Below are positions 60,660 to 64,000 of a DNA stretch of 64,000 bases, piece after piece. Source of the stretch: JBBAGC01 sp964491265 (GTDB lineage Bacteria; Spirochaetota; UBA4802; UBA5550); NCBI GenBank assembly GCA_964491265.1, contig CAZBFP010000011.1, positions 1 through 64,000 of the forward strand, given 5' to 3'. The notes under the pieces are model-generated. The model saw nothing but the letters and a program-made list of their open reading frames with translations. It ran no database searches and was not told the DNA's origin. The position numbers and the translations under genes are program-made. Each line of letters begins with the position of its first letter. Position 1 is the first letter of the stretch.

Positions 60660-63155
60660 ATGAAAAAAATAAAAAAGCTCACACCTTCAACAAATGCCCT
60701 GCAGGGGAGAGATATTGAATCTCTGCAGAATTCATTTGTCAACCACCTGGAATATTCGCTCGGTAAAGATGAATACAGTGCCACTGAAAACGATCTCTAC
60801 TCCAGTATTGCCTTAACAACCAGGGACCGGCTTATTGAAAGGTGGATTGAGACGCAGCAGAATTACTACAAGACCAAAGCAAAACGGGTTTACTACCTCT
60901 CTCTGGAATTTCTGATCGGGAGGACACTGGGAAACAGCCTTATCAATCTGGATCTTTACGAACCGGCTTCAAAGGCTCTGGAGGAGCTGGGATATGACCT
61001 TGAAGAACTGAGAGAGAAGGAATGGGACGCAGGGCTTGGCAACGGGGGTCTGGGACGCCTGGCTGCCTGCTTTATGGATTCACTCTCCACACTGGAGCTA
61101 CCTGCTACAGGCTACGGTATCCGCTACGAATACGGCATTTTTTTCCAGTCAATAAAAAACGGATTTCAGGTGGAAACCCCTGATAACTGGCTAAGATTCG
61201 GGAATGTATGGGAACTTTCAAGGCCGGAATTTTTATACCCGGTTCATTTTTACGGAAAAGCAGAACATTATACTGATGATAAAGGGAAAGACAGATGCAG
61301 ATGGGCTGACACAGAAGAGGTTATGGCAATCGCACATGATACACCTATACCGGGATACGGTACAAACACTGTTAACAATCTCCGCCTATGGTCTGCAAAA
61401 TCCTCCAGGGAGTTTGATTTTAATTATTTTAATGACGGGGATTACATCAAGGCTGTATCAGATAAGGCTACATCGGAAAATATTACCAAGGTACTCTACC
61501 CTAATGATAATGTTTTTGAAGGGAAAGAGCTCCGATTAAAGCAGGAATACTTCTTTGTTTCAGCAACACTGCAGGACATCATCAGGCGATTCAAAAAGAC
61601 TCATAGCGACTTCAAAGATTTCCCGGAGCAGGTAGCAATTCAGCTTAACGACACCCATCCGGCAATTGCGATCCCTGAGCTCATGAGGGTTCTCATTGAT
61701 GATGAAGGCTATCCCTGGGATAGCGCATGGGATATAACAGTTAAAACATTCGCCTATACAAATCATACAGTTCTACCTGAAGCGCTTGAGAGGTGGTCGG
61801 TTGCCCTGGTTGAACATGTTCTGCCGAGACATATGCAGATAATCTATGAAATCAACAGGCGCTTTCTTGAAAAAGTCAGTGAAATCTACCCCGGCAACAG
61901 CCATCTTCAGGGTGAGCTTTCCATAATTGAAGAGGGACCTGATAAAAAAGTACGTATGGCAAACCTTGCTATTGTGGGGAGCCACACTGTTAATGGTGTT
62001 GCAGCACTTCACACTGAAATTATTAAAAACAGTATTTTTAACGGCTTCTACAACCTCTGGCCGAAGAAGTTTCAGAATAAAACAAACGGCGTTACCCAGA
62101 GGAGATGGCTTAAGCTCTGCAATCCCGGCCTTTCAAAGCTGATAGATGAGACAATCGGCAATGGATGGACAAAGGACCTTTATGAACTGAAAAAGCTTAT
62201 ACCTTATGCTGATGATGAAACTTTCCAGAATAAATGGATGGATGTAAAAAGAGAAAACAAGGAAGCACTTGCAGAATACATTAAAAGCAGAAATAAAATT
62301 GATGTGAATGTTGATTCAATTTTTGACATTCTGGTAAAACGGATTCATGAATACAAAAGACAGCTCCTTGATGTACTCCATGTAATTACCCTTTACAACA
62401 GAATTAAGGATAACCCTTCCGGAGATTTTGTCCCGCGTACTGTAATTTTTGCAGGGAAGGCTGCTCCGGGATACCATATGGCCAAGCTGATTATTAAGCT
62501 GATAAACTCTGTGAGTGATGTTATAAACAACGATCCTGAGATTGGCGGGAAGCTGAAGGTTGTTTTCCTTAGAAACTATGCTGTTTCCAATGCGCAGAAA
62601 ATTATACCTGCTGCTGACTTGTCTGAACAGATATCTACTGCAGGTTATGAGGCATCAGGTACAGGGAATATGAAGTTCGCTTTAAACGGCGCACTTACAA
62701 TCGGGACACTTGACGGTGCCAATGTTGAAATCAGAGAAGAGGTGGGGGATGAGAATATTTTCATTTTCGGACTCGATTCCGATGGTGTCACAAACATTAA
62801 GCATTCCGGCTATAACCCCTATTACTACTATGAGACTAACCCGGAGCTGAAACGTGTAATTGATCAGATTGACAGCGGATTCTTCTCCCCTGAGTCACCT
62901 GATCTTTTCAAGCCAATATCTGACTCTCTTTTAAAACATGGCGACAATTACCTCCTTCTTGCTGATTATGATTCATATATTAAAAGTCAGGATGAGGTGA
63001 GCCGCACATTTAAGGATAAAAAGAAATGGGCACGCATGTCTATTCTTAATGCGGCAAATATGGGTAAATTTTCATCTGACAGAACTATTGCCGAGTATGC
63101 AAGGGATATATGGAACGTAAAACCTGTTCCAATTAAACTTAATTCAGGCGAATAA
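60660..63155 (+). CDS. glgP: Glycogen/alpha-glucan phosphorylase
   Basis: 831 aa, full length. Releases glucose-1-phosphate from alpha-1,4-glucans using pyridoxal phosphate. The PLP lysine is Lys672 in GTGNMKFALNG; EASGTGN precedes it and LNDTHPAIAIPELMR and KRIHEYKRQLLD are family motifs. GGGGA ribosome site near the ATG. Single gene with its own promoter and a strong terminator. It implies storage-glucan use; other glg genes are not in the window. Confidence 0.98.
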   Translation: MKKIKKLTPSTNALQGRDIESLQNSFVNHLEYSLGKDEYSATENDLYSSIALTTRDRLIERWIETQQNYYKTKAKRVYYLSLEFLIGRTLGNSLINLDLYEPASKALEELGYDLEELREKEWDAGLGNGGLGRLAACFMDSLSTLELPATGYGIRYEYGIFFQSIKNGFQVETPDNWLRFGNVWELSRPEFLYPVHFYGKAEHYTDDKGKDRCRWADTEEVMAIAHDTPIPGYGTNTVNNLRLWSAKSSREFDFNYFNDGDYIKAVSDKATSENITKVLYPNDNVFEGKELRLKQEYFFVSATLQDIIRRFKKTHSDFKDFPEQVAIQLNDTHPAIAIPELMRVLIDDEGYPWDSAWDITVKTFAYTNHTVLPEALERWSVALVEHVLPRHMQIIYEINRRFLEKVSEIYPGNSHLQGELSIIEEGPDKKVRMANLAIVGSHTVNGVAALHTEIIKNSIFNGFYNLWPKKFQNKTNGVTQRRWLKLCNPGLSKLIDETIGNGWTKDLYELKKLIPYADDETFQNKWMDVKRENKEALAEYIKSRNKIDVNVDSIFDILVKRIHEYKRQLLDVLHVITLYNRIKDNPSGDFVPRTVIFAGKAAPGYHMAKLIIKLINSVSDVINNDPEIGGKLKVVFLRNYAVSNAQKIIPAADLSEQISTAGYEASGTGNMKFALNGALTIGTLDGANVEIREEVGDENIFIFGLDSDGVTNIKHSGYNPYYYYETNPELKRVIDQIDSGFFSPESPDLFKPISDSLLKHGDNYLLLADYDSYIKSQDEVSRTFKDKKKWARMSILNAANMGKFSSDRTIAEYARDIWNVKPVPIKLNSGE

Positions 63156-63179
63156 CACTGTTTTATTATACTTCAGGAC

Positions 63180-63215
63180 AAAACCCCTTCACTACCGGAG
63201 GGGTTTTGCTTTTTT
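63180..63215 (+). terminator. Rho-independent terminator of glgP
   Basis: AAAACCCCT...AGGGGTTTT stem followed by GCTTTTTT, 24 bp after the stop. Confidence 0.9.
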
Positions 63216-63262
63216 CATAACCCTGTATCAGCAGTTGGCAGTAGAATTTTGCGAGTTAAACT

Positions 63263-63349
63263 TGTCATTCCGGCCGAAGTGATAACGTAGTGCCGGAATC
63301 TCCTGGGAAAATCAAGAGTTATGAGATTCCCGCCTGCGCGGGAATGACA
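63263..63349. repeat. Palindromic intergenic repeat (GTCATTCC...GGAATGAC)
   Basis: TGTCATTCCGG at the left and CGGGAATGACA at the right are inverted; inside, GCCGGAATCTCC and GAGATTCCCGCCTGCGCGGGAAT form further stems. A part is shared with 17930-17999. Typical of dispersed chromosomal palindromes in Gram-negative bacteria and spirochaetes. The rest of the 323-bp gap has only a TATAAT at 63446-63451 before the transporter. Confidence 0.6.
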
Positions 63350-63478
63350 TCACCCCTAAAATTATACCGCTACCCCTACATCAACAATTCTCCTTATATA
63401 TAAAATGCTTGTCTTGGATTTGAGGTAATACTTTTATGTACATATTATAATACACTATTCTTTATTATGGAGAAGCTG

Positions 63479-64000
63479 ATGGGCTATCACTATTTACTTA
63501 TTGCAGCTGCAGCAGCACTCTGGGGATTTATTGGAATTTTTGTTCTTAAACTTCAGGATATCGGTTTTACCCCTATTGAAGTGGTAAACATAAGAGCAGT
63601 TACCGCCGGTGTTATACTTGCAGTCTATGCCTATTTAAAAAATCCTGCACTGCTGAAAATTAAAGCGGAGGATTTTAAATACTTTGCAGGCACCGGGATA
63701 GTAAGCATTGTTTTTTTCAACTGGTGTTATTTCACTGCAATGAAAATGATAACCATCTCCCTTGCAGTGCTTCTTCTTTATACTGCGCCCATATTTGTTA
63801 TATTGATTTCAAGGGTTGTTTTTAAAGAAAAGATAACCGGAGGGAAAATTTTTGCTCTCTGCATTACACTTACAGGGGTCTTTTTTATTTCAGGACTTCT
63901 ACCGGGCATGGATGTTTCAATTTCAGCAGCAGGTTTTATGGCTGGTATAGGCTCAGGGCTCGGTTATGCCCTTTACAGCATCTTCGCAAAACTGGCCGGG
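63479..64000 (+). CDS. EamA/DMT-family transporter, truncated by the window end
   Basis: 174 residues seen, running off the right edge. About six hydrophobic helices with the EamA pattern: ALWGFIGIFVLKLQDIGFTPIE at the start, then AMKMITISLAVLLLYTAPIFVILIS and GSGLGYALYSIFAKLAG. Drug/metabolite transporter superfamily, substrate unknown. ATG at 63479 chosen because GGAG lies six bases before it; an in-frame ATG at 63467 overlaps that site. Confidence 0.85.
   Translation, partial: MGYHYLLIAAAAALWGFIGIFVLKLQDIGFTPIEVVNIRAVTAGVILAVYAYLKNPALLKIKAEDFKYFAGTGIVSIVFFNWCYFTAMKMITISLAVLLLYTAPIFVILISRVVFKEKITGGKIFALCITLTGVFFISGLLPGMDVSISAAGFMAGIGSGLGYALYSIFAKLAG

Noticed and set aside
1..64000. CRISPR arrays, prophage, toxin-antitoxin or defence genes
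   Set aside because: No regularly spaced repeats, integrases or recognisable defence proteins were seen; the window is core genome.

Overview
The window reads as core chromosome of a spirochaete (Spirochaetota; I cannot place the family). Supporting signs: RpoB has Asn at the E. coli 531 position, a residue typical of spirochaetes; ribosomal proteins are bacterial and mostly zinc-binding types; many genes encode secreted, lipobox-bearing or beta-barrel envelope proteins; DNA is moderately AT-rich. No prophage, CRISPR array, defence island or biosynthetic cluster is visible, so I do not claim a new multi-gene system. The unusual material is in small repeats, regulatory sites and residue-level departures in individual proteins.

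Layout. 1-7.8 kb: a broken HD-GYP fragment, an isocitrate dehydrogenase with NAD-type cofactor residues, a small membrane protein, rluD and trpS (tail to tail), a DUF2892 protein, a zinc-type ArsR regulator with its CDF exporter, and a membrane-anchored exported protein. 7.9-9.6 kb: parA-parB. 9.6-14.8 kb (minus strand): bactofilin, yaaR, holB, ricT-like, metG and yfcE form one compact operon. 15-17.9 kb: a small lipoprotein and a penicillin-acylase-like protein that seems to lack its catalytic serine. 18-20.8 kb: groES-groEL under an extended CIRCE operator, with moaC upstream. 21-26.9 kb (minus): beta-barrel protein, lipoprotein, lysC, ddl, a small membrane protein and pssA. 27.2-28.9 kb: DUF2225 protein and truA. 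29.2-30.1 kb: an exported helical protein.

30.2-60.2 kb (minus): one uninterrupted translation/transcription block. In transcription order it runs tRNA-Thr, rpmG-secE-nusG-rplKAJL, rpoBC, rpsLG-fusA-tuf, then the S10, spc and alpha gene sets down to rplQ. The classical L11, beta, str, S10, spc and alpha operons are thus joined, with RNA hairpins at several of the old boundaries (rplL/rpoB, rpsG/fusA, tuf/rpsJ, rpsJ/rplC). adk and map are absent between secY and infA. The window ends with glycogen phosphorylase (plus strand) and a truncated EamA-type transporter.

Repeats. At least three unrelated families of short non-coding repeats occupy the intergenic gaps: (i) a 150-300 bp element with C/G-rich 25-bp inverted ends, three copies; (ii) a ~140 bp composite unit, three copies, one split by (iii) a 172 bp element with its own terminal inverted repeats; plus degenerate copies of a GATTCCCGC...GCGGGAAT palindrome. 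They look like miniature mobile elements or structured intergenic repeats.
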